Shown: positions 1 to 12,362 of the stretch, piece by piece | How the letters are laid out: every line of letters starts with the position of its first letter | How positions within the stretch are numbered: the first letter of the stretch is position 1 | From: Wuchereria bancrofti | Taxonomy: Eukaryota; Nematoda; Chromadorea; Rhabditida; Onchocercidae | Direction: 5' to 3' | Length of the DNA stretch: 64,000 nucleotides | NCBI GenBank assembly: GCA_005281725.1 | Contig: SSBO01000001.1 | Span: forward strand, 10,781,192 to 10,845,191 | Translations under genes and position numbers: made by a program | The notes under the pieces: model-generated | The model's input: only the letters and a program-made list of their open reading frames with translations | The model's database searches: none | Told to the model about the DNA's origin: nothing

Positions 1-505
1 GGCCATTATGCAAACTGGCGATCTCTTCTGATTCCAAGTTACTATTGATTTTTTGTTCTGTTTCGAAGAGATCCATGGAAGGGCTTTTTTCTATTTCAGT
101 TGTGAAAACAAAAATTTTAACTAATTTATATGAGTCATTTCTCAATAACATAAGTCTTCAAATTTTAATCTCTCTTATCAAATTTAATTCCAACTTTTAA
201 GTGGATGAAAATCCAGCAAACTGAACAAAAAAATTTTAAGTTTATGGAAAAAATAGCATAGCATTTTTATAACGATCATTACAATATGCTTGCTTCTTTT
301 GCAATTTCTTAATTAGTTTCCCTGTACTTTCCGAAGTAACTTTAAAACGAAACCAACCACTCAGTTGTCGATGGCTGTATGAAGATTAAAAGATGATATG
401 ATAATATGGATAATATACAAGTTCGGATGTTGAAGATAAGGCTGTATTTCAACTTCTTACAATTTTTGCAGCAAGATATATTACTTTCCTATTTTATTCC
501 CGAAA
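1..505. other. A/T-rich flank, no gene seen
   Basis: No open frame with coding character and no RNA gene was seen before the minisatellite begins. Confidence 0.5.
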
Positions 506-3500
506 TATTCAAGTGACATGTATTCACGTAATCAAGTACTTAAGTATTCAAGTAATCGAGTATTTAAGTATTTAGGTTACTGAGTATTTAAGTAATAAAG
601 TACTTGGGTATTCAAGTAATTGAGTATTTAAGTATTTAAGTAAACATGTGTTTAAGTAATCAGATATTCTGCCGGGTATTTGAGTGACTGAGCATTTGAG
701 TATTCAAGTACTGAGGTAATCGGGTGTTCAGGCAATCAAGCATTTATATATTCATGTATTTAAGTAATCGAGTATTTAAGTACTCAGGTAACTGAGTGTT
801 TGAGTGTTCATATATTCAAGTAATTGAGTACTTAAGTATTTAAGTATTCAAGTAATCGGGTATTTAAGTATTTAGGTGACTGAGTATTTAACTAATCAAG
901 TACTTGGGTACTCAAGTAATCGAGTATTTAAGTATTCACGTAACCGAGTACTTAAGTAATAAATAGTTGGGTATTCAAGTAATCGAGATTTGGGTGTTCA
1001 AGTAGCTGAGTATTTAAGTATTCAAATACTTGGGTACTCCAGTAACGAGTATTTATGTATTTAAGTAATCATGTATTTAAGTGATCGGATATTCTACCGG
1101 TTATTTGAGTAATCGAGCGTTTGAGTACTCAAGTACTGAAGTAATCGAGTGTTCAGGCAATCAAGTATTTAAATATTCATGTATTTAAGTAATCGAGTAT
1201 TTAAGTATTCAGGTAACTGAGTATTTGTGTATTCATATATTCAAGTAATGGAGTACTTGAGTATTCAAGTATTCAAGTAATCGAGTATTTAAGTATTCAG
1301 ATAACTGAGTATTTAAGTAATCAAGTACTTGGACATTAAATATTCTAGAATATACATTGTGGCTATCAAAATGTGACATAAAACATTTTATGATTTTGTG
1401 TTGGTAAAATGCATTCTTCATTCCTCAGTATTCAAGTACTGAGGTAATCGAGTGTCCAGGCAATCAAGTATTTAGATATTCATGTATTTAAGTAATCGAG
1501 CATTTAAGTATTCAGGTAACTGAGTACTTGAGTATTCATATATTCAAATAACTGAGTACTTAAGTATTCAAGTACTCAAGTAATCGAGTATTTAAGTATT
1601 TAGGTGACTGAGTATTTAACTAATCAAGTACTTGGGTACTCAAGTAATCGAGTATTTAAGTATTCACGTAACCGAGTACTTAAGTAATAAATAGTTGGGT
1701 ATTCAAGTAATCGAGATTTGGGTGTTCAAGTAGCTGAGTATTTAAGTATTCAAATACTTGGGTACTCCAGTAACGAGTATTTATGTATTTAAGTAATCAT
1801 GTATTTAAGTGATCGGATATTCTACCGGTTATTTGAGTAATCGAGCGTTTGAGTACTCAAGTACTGAAGTAATCGAGTGTTCAGGCAATCAAGTATTTAA
1901 ATATTCATGTATTTAAGTAATCGAGTATTTAAGTATTCAGGTAACTGAGTATTTGGGCATTCATATATTCAAGTAATGCAGTACTTGAGTATTCAAGTAT
2001 TCAAGCAATCGAGTATTTAAGTATTCAGATAACTGAGTATTTAAGTAATCAAGTACTTGGACATTAAATATTCTAGAATATACATTGTGGCTATCAAAAT
2101 GTGACGTAAAACATTTCATGATTTTGTGTTGGTAAAATGCATTCTTTATTCCTCAGTATTCAAGTACTGAGGTAATCGAGTGTCCAGGCAATTAAGTATT
2201 TAGATATTCATGTATTTAAGTAATCGAGCATTTAAGTATTCAGGTAACTGAGTACTTGAGTATTCATATATTCAAATAACTGAGTACTTAAGTATTCAAG
2301 TACTCAAGTAATCGAGTATTTAAGTATTTAGGTAACTGAGTATTTAAGTAATCAAGTACTTGGGTACTCAAGTAATCGAGTATTTAAGTATTCAGGTAAC
2401 CGAGTATTTAAGTAATAAGTAGTTGGGTATTCAAGTAATCGAGATTTGGGTGTTCAAGTAGCTGAGTATTTAAGTATTCAAATACTTGGGTACTCCAGTA
2501 ACCGAGTATTTATGTGTTTAAGTAATCATGTATTTAAGTGATCGGATATTCTACCGGTTATTTGAGTAATCGAGCATTTGAGTATTCAAGTACTGAAGTA
2601 ATCGAGTGTTCAGACTATCAAGTATTTAAATATTCATGTATTTAAGTAATCGAGTATTTAAGTATTCAGGTAACTGAGTATTTGGGTATTCATATATTCA
2701 AGTAATTGAGTACTTGAGTATTCAAGTAATTGGGTATTTAAGTATTCAGGTAACTGAGTATTTAAGTAACCATGTATTTAAGTAATCAGATATTCTGCCG
2801 GGTATTTGAGTGACTGAGCATTTGAGTATTCAAGTACTGAAGTAATCGAGTGTTCAGGCAATCAAGCATTTATATATTCATGTATTTAAGTAATCGAGTA
2901 TTTAAGTATTTAGGTAACTGAGTATTTAAGTAGTCAAGTACTTGGGTACTTAAGTAATCGAATATTTATGTATTTAAGTATTTAGGTAGTCATGTATTTA
3001 AGTAATCGGATATTCTACCGGTTATTTGAGTGATCGAGCATTTGAGTATTCAAGTACTGAGGTAATCGAGTGTTCAGGCAATCGAGTACTTAAATATTCA
3101 TGTATTTAAGTAATCGAGTATTTAAGTATTCAAGTAACTGAGTATTTGAGTATTCATATATTCAAGTAACTGAGTACTTAAGTATTCAAGTACTCAAGTA
3201 ATCGAGTATTCAAGTATTCAGATAACTGAGTATTTAGGTAATCAAGTACTTGGGTACTCAAGTAATCGAATATTTAAGTATTTAGGTAACTGAGTATTTA
3301 AGTAATAAAGTACTTGGATATTCAATATTCTAGAATATACATTGTGGCTATCAAAATGTGACATAAAACATTTCATGATTTTGTGTAGGTAAAATGCATT
3401 CTTTATTCCTCAGTATTCAAGTACCGAGGTAATCGAGTGTCCAGGCAATCAATTATTTAGATATTCATGTATTTAAGTAATCGAGTATTTAAGTATTCAG

Positions 3501-4005
3501 GTAACTGAGTACTTGAGTATTCATATATTCAAATAACTGAGTACTTAAGTATTCAAGTACTCAAGTAATCGAGTATTTAAGTATTTAGGTAACTTTTTTC
3601 GAGTGATAGAATATTATTTAAGTAATCAGGTACTTGGGTACTCAGGTAATCGAGCATTTAAGTATTCAAGTAATCAAGTATTTAGGTTTTCAGGTATTTA
3701 GGTGATCGAGTATTCGAGTAGTCATTTAGGTATTCACGTATTTAAGTAAGCAAGCGTTCAAGTTATCGAGTTCTAATGTTCGCTGGTCGAGTATTTTATG
3801 AGGTATTTAAGGAATCAAGCATTTGTTACCGGGTATTTATACTTATTCAAATTTCGAGTAATAGAATATTAAGTAGTCACGTGTTTATGTGATTGGGTAT
3901 TTTACCGGGTGTTTGAGTGATCGAGTTTTTAAATATTCAAGTACGTAAGTAATGGAGTACTTATCAAGTAATCGGGTAATCAAGCAATCATCTGTTTACT
4001 TGTCT
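506..4005. repeat. Octanucleotide minisatellite array with ~728-bp higher-order repeat
   Basis: About 3.5 kb is built from degenerate 8-bp units such as TATTTAAG, TAATCGAG, TATTCAGG, TAACTGAG and TACTTGGG (consensus roughly TAWTYRAG). Longer blocks recur about every 728 bp: the segment beginning near 895 comes back near 1623 and again, slightly diverged, near 2351. Units decay after about 3.6 kb and fade out near 4.0-4.15 kb. The array lies about 0.7 kb upstream of the first RMD-like gene. Confidence 0.9.
1341..3413. repeat. Three copies of an 88-bp non-octamer module inside the array
   Basis: Near-identical 88-bp segments at 1341-1428, 2069-2156 and 3326-3413 interrupt the octamer array. 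Each opens with the perfect palindrome TATTCTAGAATA and ends TTCCTCAG. The first two are 728 bp apart, the third 1257 bp further. A shortened fourth copy lies in an intron at 7392-7465. Confidence 0.88.
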
Positions 4006-4710
4006 AAATGCTCAACTACTTAAATGCTTGATTGCTTAAATTGGTTATTGCAGTTAGGTATTCGAATGACTAATTGTAATAATCGAGCATTCCAGTAATC
4101 AGGTCTTGAAGTGTCAAGCATCAAGCATTTGAAGTTCAAGCTATCAGATTTCAAGTAATGTATTATAGGTGTAAGGAAATATTTTGTGGTATTGCAAGAT
4201 AGGCACAAATAAATACATAACTGTAAGCAGGATGAGTAAACCACCTGAAATTATTGGGTTAATTTTGAATTACAATGAGTTAATGGGCTGTTTGTTACCC
4301 TGGCTTCTATTTAGTCTACTAAATTAAAAAAAAATGAGGCATTTTAAAATCACTCCCAACAAGTAATGAATTCGCCTTCTCTATGCAACATTTTCATCCC
4401 TAAGCAATTATTTGGTCTCATTATAACTAAGTGGTAATACTTCCCAGAATTAAATTGTCGGATTAGATTCTTTAAGCATAGCAGATGTGATTCATTAAGA
4501 TTTATTGATTGGAATGTTATTAGAAAGTATTTGTATCGGAATTTTCCCATCGTAATCACCGAAAAGATTGAAGACTTTCTGAAATAAGATTTATGTTTTG
4601 ATAGTTTTTTGTTTTTGTTTTGGTGTAGTAAGATTATTATTATTCCATAAGTAAATTTTCATTACTAATGTCTTTCATTAGTGCAATTTATTTTTTTTTA
4701 GTTTATTATC
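4006..4710. other. Upstream region of first RMD-like gene
   Basis: A/T-rich with no supported coding exon. A T-run followed by TAG at about 4691-4700, ten bases before the proposed start codon at 4711, looks like a spliced-leader acceptor. Confidence 0.45.
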
Positions 4711-7700
4711 ATGTTTCGCAGAACAAGTGATATCTTCCGAAAAACCATACAAGTTGGTTTTTATCCCTTTCGTACTGTGTTTATCAGCATTCCTTTTGGC
4801 TCGTTAAATGTATTAATTAAGTTGAAGAGCTAAGTATCTCCTGGTCTTTAATGTAAAGCATTATTAAATGCAGTTTGGAATATTGGACATCCTCCTGGTA
4901 GTCTTTTATCCAAAAAAAAAAGAAACCCGTTTTTTTTTAAGAATTTCGGTTCTCAAAAACATGCTTACTTTGGAGGAGCAGTGTTTGCTGCCACAGCTAT
5001 CGCTCTTAGTGACGATGAACTCAAGAAACAGCCTATGTGGTGTGTTGTGATTTTTTTTTTCCTAACAATTGATTTTATATAGAACAATTGTTGCATCCAG
5101 TTTAATACAAAATAATTCAGTTCATACCTTTTTTGTATATCTTGTTGTCTGTGATAATTTTGTCACTTTTTGCCAGAAAACTTTGAAATTCTGTACTCTC
5201 ATAGTAATCTCAGCTGTTCCATGTTATGTTTTTTGAAATTTGTTTGTAAAGCAGAATTTCAGTTTAGTGTCCCATATTGGTTGGATTCTCGGTATTTAGG
5301 AAGTAAGTTGAGCATATTTATATGAATTACTTTTCTTCGTATATTAGTTATTGAGCTTATTATTCATTGAGCTTATTATCACTATCATTATCGAAAGTAA
5401 GTTAATGCTTTAAGTAAGTTAAATTCGAATATTTTGATGCTAATATAAGGTGATGCAATGTACCGAATATTTAGTCAGTTTTTTGTTGTTCGTTATACTA
5501 GTGCTGTTTATATGCAGGTATCAAACATCTGTGCGTAAGCTGTCATTTGCGATAAAATATACGAATCGAAAAGGCTATTTGGATGATGTGATATTACTGG
5601 AGAATCTTCGTGAGAAGCTTTATCCGTAAGTTGTGTTTTCATGTTACTATTCATTTCATTTTGTCACCACGTTTTGATTTGTTCTTCAATTTTTCAGACT
5701 TCTGAAAGAATAAGTCATTGAAATATTGTTTATATGACCAATTTTTATGTGTTTTTGAAAACTCAGTCCTCAAATCTTCTTACTATAATGATAGATATGG
5801 CAGTTGTAAATGTCAGTTTATCCTGGGACATGAATTCCTTTCCTGAAATTTCTTGTGAGGTCTTTCCACATTTAACTTCTATCCAGTCTGGGCTGAGACG
5901 ATTGTGATACGTATTTGCCTTTTAATTTCAGATATTCGGACTCAACGAATACTGACCTCTTATGGCGGTATGCCCGAGTACTACTCGAAATTGCTTTGTG
6001 GACTTCAAGTGCCGACAAAAACCGAATGGCTACATTCCTCGAGGTTTTTTCATGCCAGAGTGTTCTTTCTGTTCTATTTTTGTTTCTAAACAATTTCCCG
6101 GTTATTATTTGGAGTACCAAGTAGTCAGTGAAATGCAATAATTTTTAGGCTGAAAAAGTGGGCAAAAAGGCGCTTGAGAATGAAAGTCCACAAAGCCCAA
6201 ATGCTAGTGCACACAAATGGTAAGCTGGAATTATACACTAATTTGTTCTGTTTAGCTAAATTGGTTAGGAGAAATGATGTTTTCAGTGCTGGAATCATTA
6301 AGGTGTATGCATATGATATTTACTGTCTTATTTTAATAAGTCGGTTTTTTCTCGTACTTTTGCTTTTTTGGCCTTTTCCCTAAGATGATTGGGAATAAAG
6401 TATAAAAAATGAAGTCAAGTTGGCTTTTCGAGCATTTTTAGGTATGGAATAACTCTGGTAAAGTTAATGGATTTCCGTTCGGATAAGAAAATTGATGAAG
6501 CACAAAAGCACTTAGAGAAAGCGGTTGAATTAGACCCAACAGACGTAAGATCATGGCAGTATCTTGGTTTGTTTTGCTTTATTTGATATAGATCTCTGAA
6601 ATGCTGCTTTACCTTTAAATGGTTGAGTATCATCAGACTTTCTAAAGGAACGTATCATGCTAGTTAATCAAAATATGGTAACTAAAAGCGAATGATGGCC
6701 TAATCTAACAGATTAAATAACTGATATAAGTTGGTGTTTTTTAATATTAGAAAAATATTATAAAACTAAAAAATTTTTTATTATTAGGTTGTAGTAGAAC
6801 TTATGGATGTAGTTGGAGTGTTTAAGTAACCAGCAAACTGTAAATTTATTAAATGTAACAAATCGTTGATATCATTATTTGTGGGCCGTGGATAGCAAAA
6901 AATTTGTATGTTCTTTCGAAGCTTGAAGATTCCCGGATAGTTATGAAACCACGTAATATTTAGAAGCAGTTCTATAGCTGAAGTTTTTTTTTTTTCTTCA
7001 AAAAGATGGATCAAAAGATGTTAGGAATCTTTTTAATATTTAAGAAAGTAATATTAAAAAATTTTTTAATCTGCTGACTAATTTATCTGCAATAACCATG
7101 AACTCGGATCATTTTAGGTATTGTGCAATACATGCAGAAAGATTACAAGCGCGCATTGGAAAGCCATCAGAAAGCTGAGTCACTGGAGGCATGTTTATTT
7201 TCCTAATGATTCAGTTAATTAGCTTAGTTCTTTAAAAATTTCTTATTTTCATTTTTATAAAGTTACTACTAGGTATACAATTGTTAGTATGTCGTAGACT
7301 TAACATACCACCAAAGTTGGGAGTCTTGCCATTTAGTGATTATATTTTTAAGGAGACAAGATTTTTTGCTGTCGAGAAAAAGATATTCAAATATTCTAGA
7401 ATATACATTGTGGCTATCAAATTCTTTTTATGATTTTGTGTAGGTAAAATGCATTCTTTATTCCTACTTTTTTAATCTGTCGAGGAAATATAGTATAGAG
7501 TAGTTGTGGTATTGAGCGAAATTTTGTTAATTAAATCCAAATCATTTTCAGCCTGGTTTCTCAAATGAAAACGCATTTTGGCTTGGAAAAGCACAGCTTG
7601 CATTGGGACGAAAAAAGGATGCATGCGAAAGTTTCAAGAAAGCAAAAATTCTGACTCCGCGTTACAGGAATGAATATAAGGTTTTTCTTAATATCATTAA

Positions 7701-8106
7701 ATATTTACGGGATAAAAAAACTGAATTTACCAATGGATAAAATGAAGATAAAGCTTCTTTAAGAAAACTTTCTAAGAAAAAATTAAAATATTGTGCGAAA
7801 GCGTGTGATTAGGCTTAGAATATACAATTCTTTAAAATGATCGACGTCGTGAACAATTGTGCGAATAAGTTATACTTTTGAATGACAAACAAAATAAGAT
7901 AGAACAGTAATAAGTTGCTTTGGAGTTCTTGAAGTCTATAATCTTTACATCTCCTTTAGTCCCGTTTTTTTTAATGGTTTTTATAGTGTTATCGAATGAC
8001 TAATTTATTATCACACTTTCAGACTGGAGTGCAAGCTCGCGAATTCTTATTGAAAAAGTGCGGGGTGCGTATGGAAGATATCCCAGATTCCGCTTGTCCT
8101 TACTGA
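4711..8106 (+). CDS. RMD-family (regulator of microtubule dynamics) TPR protein, copy 1
   Basis: Nine exons: 4711-4752, 4942-5039, 5518-5625, 5932-6043, 6149-6219, 6442-6566, 7118-7188, 7552-7680, 8023-8106; 840 nt, 279 aa. The family (animal RMDN/FAM82) comprises TPR proteins linked to microtubules and, in some members, mitochondria or ER contacts. Seen in the sequence: an N-terminal hydrophobic stretch (AYFGGAVFAATAIAL), the family-like segment DLLWRYARVLLE, then an HKW motif and TPR-like helices (AQKHLEKAVELDPTD; DYKRALESHQKAESLEPG). Length is close to human RMDN1. Exons 3-9 are well supported. The 14-residue first exon and the TTTTAAG acceptor at 4941 are the weak parts. Intron 7 has a GC donor (GAG then GCATGT). 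Copy 2 follows 465 bp downstream with the same exon plan. Confidence 0.85.
7392..7465. repeat. Intronic copy of the minisatellite-array module
   Basis: Shares TATTCTAGAATA, the following ATACATTGTGGCTATCAA, the GTGTAGGTAAAATGCATTC stretch and the TTCCT end with the modules of the upstream array, but lacks about 14 internal bases. It is closest to the module at 3326-3413. It lies in intron 7 of the first RMD-like gene, with no octamer array around it. Confidence 0.85.
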
Positions 8107-8571
8107 TCTGCAAATATCCATTCGTTTTTTGTAGTTGTAATAGAATTTGCGAAGGGTTTCAAATTTTGTAGGCATAAATTGTTTTTGCTTTCCTTTGTGA
8201 TTAAAAGTTGTCACTAAAAAATAAATGAATAAACGAGGATGCATGTGTCCTTCGATTCGAAATGTTTGTGTTAGCAGCATAAAATTTCATGATTTTTTGC
8301 TATTACTTCTTTTCATTTGTGGAAATTTTCACCAAGAAATTCAAATCCAATTTTTCAGATTTAAATAATTTTAATTCCAGTATTATATGCCAGACTACAA
8401 CCTTCACAACTTATGCTTTTTGGATTTCGGCTTTAGTTAACAATTGCGAAGTACGTTTGTGTTTGATAAGTAAATCACAAATGTTATGACAAAAATTTCA
8501 ACTGTTAAGTTGTTATGAATTGTAGCTAATGTTAAGCATTGACCCTTTCAGATTCATAATTTTATATTCAG
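8107..8571. other. Intercistronic gap between the two RMD-like genes
   Basis: Contains AATAAA-type sequences around 8218-8236, suitable for 3'-end formation of copy 1, and an open stretch at 8289-8489 with no clear splice support, which I do not call. It ends in TTATATTCAG immediately before the ATG of copy 2. The short gap and an acceptor touching the ATG fit downstream trans-splicing. Confidence 0.5.
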
Positions 8572-11277
8572 ATGGTGACAAGGTTATGGAAATATCCATT
8601 AATCAAAACATGTATCGCTGGTGGATTGGGGTACTTAACATTTGGTATGGTAGATTCGGTTGATTCGTCTCCTATACTGGATGAGAATGAGAAATGGTAT
8701 TCTCTTTTGTTTATTTCTCCTAACAGTTTCTAACTTAATTCTCCCAACGCTACTATTGCTATCTTTACATTTCTTAAAAAATTTATTCATCTTTAGGAGG
8801 AAATATCGGTCAGATTTCTATGAATTTTATTTCAAATTTGCGGATATTATCGGCAAACGTCACTACATCGAAGAACAATATCAGCAGAACATATCCAGTG
8901 GATCCTATCTAAGGTAGAGATTTAGTAGCTTTAATTTATTTTTGTATAATTTGTTTCAAAATGTCTTTTGTCATATCAGTCATTACAGATAGAAGAGAAA
9001 AATTTCATTTCGACATACTACAGGATGCCATTTTAACATTAGTTGTCGAATGATAACCTTATCACTGACGAGTTTTATTTAAAACATTGAAATTAATAAA
9101 CAAGTAGATGGTAAGATCTTTTTTTTTTATATGAAATCGTTCCCTTACTCATTTCCAGATGTGCGATTGATTCGTTAGAAAAGGCTCATCAAATTATTAG
9201 GTTTGATAGTGATGATAGATTACGAAGAAAGATTTTGCGCAAGGTATTTTTTCTTTCTTTCGTTCGATTCTTAAATTTCTCAAAATCATACTCCGGATTT
9301 AAAGTGCTGAAGTAAAATATTCGAAGTTTGGCAGGATTACTTTTCTGGATTTATTCATAATCTAAAATATTACACTGTCTGGCTAAAATGATGCAAACTG
9401 TCTCAGAAAGTAAGTAAAGGGATTGGCACTTAGAGTTTAAATGAATTCCGGAAAGTCAGCAACTGTAAAAGTAATTCTGCATTTTCTTATTACGACTTTT
9501 ATTTATGCATTTGTAAACACAATAATTCATATCTTTATTTTTGGATATGTAAAGTTGTATGAATTAAGGCTCATCGTTACGCAATCAAAGCAGCTACTGT
9601 TGAGCAAGATGAAGATTTGCGAGCTGAAACTCATAAATGGTAACAATCTTTCAGTTTTTTTTTTTTTTTCGTTGTTAAGATATACGTCATATAACGATAA
9701 GTATAAATCTCATTAATTTTTACAAATCCTTCTCGTCTCCAATCTTTCAAACATTGAATTTGTAAATCCGAAATTTCAGGTATGGTCTTATCATGTTGAA
9801 AAGAGCCAAATACGGAAACAAAGAAAAACGATTACTGAAATCAATTAACGAGCTTGAAAAAGCATTAGTTGTTGACAGCATAGATCCGCAAATTTGGTAT
9901 TATTTAGGTAAATTTGATATTATTTACCTTATTTTTTCGATTTTCTAATTTTTTCCTTTAAAAGCTAGTGAAATATACTTTTGTAAAATCAAAAATGTTT
10001 TTGTCATCGGCAATATCGACTTGTGCTAGATGAAGAGTGAATAATCTATTACACTGGGTCTTGTTGAACATTCCAGAATATGAAACATTTTTTTCAGTTA
10101 GAATAATTGGTGGACAAACGTTTAGTAATTGAGCTGTTATTGAGGAGTTGGAAATTATAGTTAGTTAGTTAGTTAATAAGCAACGGGATTTAATTTAACA
10201 TGTGGGAAATTTTTGTCAATTTTTATTGCAAAATCTGTAAAGTCCAGATTCAATTTTTGGACGTCATATCTCTTGAACCATATTGAATTTGAATTTATGA
10301 TTATATTTGCAATATATTGGTTTGAACTACATTTTTAAGGTATTGCAAAATATGAGCTTGGTGAGTATCAACATGCTGTCGAATGTCACTTACGAGCAAT
10401 GAAACTGGAAGTTAGTTAGTTTCTTACAATTTTGTAAATATATTTTCTTTCTGATATTTGTGAAAAGGAGTTTCGAGTTGCCAATGTGAACAACTGTTAG
10501 ATTTCACTTGGAGATCGGTTTTATAATACTTCTTATATCAAGTTCAGGAATTAATTCCGATTATATATTTCGGATTTGAATTGTTTCAAGCATTCGGAAT
10601 ATACAGCGTAAATGCAATTAGCTCATATTGTTAAAGTAAGAGTATAAGTAATTTAATAATTTGTTCCAGAAAATTTGCAAAATTATTTGGGAACTGTTGA
10701 AATTCAAATGCATAATATTTGATGTTTCGAATGGAATTACTTTTGATATTTAATGTGAAGTTTTTCTTGATATAAAAAGACAGTAATTTGCAGCAGAGTG
10801 ATTGTCCTCAAAATCAATATCATCTTGGATTAGCCCAAAAACAATTGAATACTCCAAAATCTCGAGTAGATGCATGTAGTGCTTTCAAACAAGTTTTAAC
10901 AAAACATTGCGATTCGGTCGCGGATACTGTGGTAAACTTAAATTTATTGTTTGTTCATTTTGTTTCAGTTGTTTTTCGCATATTTTATTTAAATCATTTA
11001 AGTTTCTGTAGTGCATCAGCGAATTATTTGGTCAAACATATATTTTTTTTTTCTTTTATTAGATGCATCTGTGAATTTTGCTTCTTAATAAGATTCAAGA
11101 AAACTTATACAGTATGAAATTCGAGTTGACGTAATTATAAATAAACTAATGCAATTTTTTTTACTTTGCAGTTAATTTATTGCTGTTTATACAAAATTTT
11201 ATCTTGCAAATATACGAAATTTTTAGATACGACGTGCAGCATTGAGAGAATTTCGTGAATGTAAAGAGTATTTATGA
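8572..11277 (+). CDS. RMD-family TPR protein, copy 2 (tandem paralog)
   Basis: Eight exons: 8572-8696, 8797-8913, 9159-9243, 9569-9639, 9780-9907, 10340-10410, 10794-10931, 11227-11277; 786 nt, 261 aa. It parallels copy 1: a hydrophobic N-terminus (IAGGLGYLTFGMVDSVD), the HKWYG motif, and TPR-like helices (LEKALVVDSIDPQIWYYLG; GEYQHAVECHLRAMKLE). Two 71-nt exons occupy equivalent places with the same phases in both genes, which argues for tandem duplication. The N-terminal third is more divergent than the TPR core. The start is the ATG directly after an acceptor-like TTCAG, with no upstream exon found. Function is inferred from the family only. Confidence 0.83.
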
Positions 11278-12362
11278 TACAGTTTTTCTGATGAAATGAA
11301 AGTAGCAGTAAGCTTCACTCATACAATCGTGAAATAAGTGATTTTTCGCATTGAACATATAAACACTGCTTAGTAATTTTTGTAATCAAAAGCAGAATAT
11401 ATAAAAAAAGGTGTCTTTTTCACTGAAGGACACTGATACTGATCCGAATTTAGTATTTTTCTCCTTAATGATTTATGAAAAAATTTTTGAAGTTATATCT
11501 ATAATGTGTCAGTTAAATGTTTTCGTCCCAGAAAGTAAATTTTTGTGAATTTATTTCGTACATTATATGATTAATTTAAGTGGGTAACATGTTTTTATCA
11601 TTTTTTTAGTCTTACAGAAAAAGGAATGGCTAGATAAATGCAAGAAGTGAGAAGAATAATCTAATATTGTTAATTAATAATCTAATGCTGTTAATCTTTG
11701 TTATCAAATTACGAATATGTCAATTTATATTTGCATGCTTTGATTAACTGTATTTTCACAGCAGCATTCTTTGTTTTCTTTACTTTTCCTGGTAATTAAT
11801 TCATTGTTTTTGAATTTGTTATTGCATAAAATTTAAGTAAGAGTATTGAAACATAGTCATTTTATTTTTCACTATTTATAAAAATATAATCTGGAATGAG
11901 ATGCTTAAAAAACTTTCCCAACAAAACTCACCAAATTATTTCCATTAAATATGATTGGGAGCATAAAAAAGTTGACATTTCGCATTTGAAAAATCACAAA
12001 CTCCAAAACTATTTCTCAAATTAACATATTCTCATGTTATTAAAAAAAAGAAGGTAAATTTGATGCATTTGGCAAAAATTGGTATATTCTGATAAATTTG
12101 AAATTAAAAATCGCTTTGCATAGCAATCATTAGCATACTGATAAGCAATATTTCAATTAGTGCAAATACAGCGAAAGATCATTTGGATTTATTACGATTA
12201 TTTATACAATTTAAATGCATTATCATTTTCTTAACTGAAATAACGGAAAATTTCTATTTAACAAAATTTAAATTGATTGAATTAATCATTGTTTAATAAA
12301 GGAAACATATTATATGGTTTAATAATTTTGGGTTATTTCATTTTCATAGGAAAATTCGTATA
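11278..12362. other. Intergenic region, no gene seen
   Basis: A/T-rich. Nothing coding was supported. TTTTCATAG at about 12342-12350 is a plausible spliced-leader acceptor for the next gene. Confidence 0.5.

Noticed and set aside
1233..1421. 62-codon minus-strand frame full of EYLNT-type repeats
   Set aside because: It is a translation of the octamer minisatellite and the interrupting module, not a gene.
8289..8489. 66-codon plus-strand frame between the RMD genes
   Set aside because: Hydrophobic A/T-driven composition, no paired splice sites, and the next gene already has an acceptor at its ATG.
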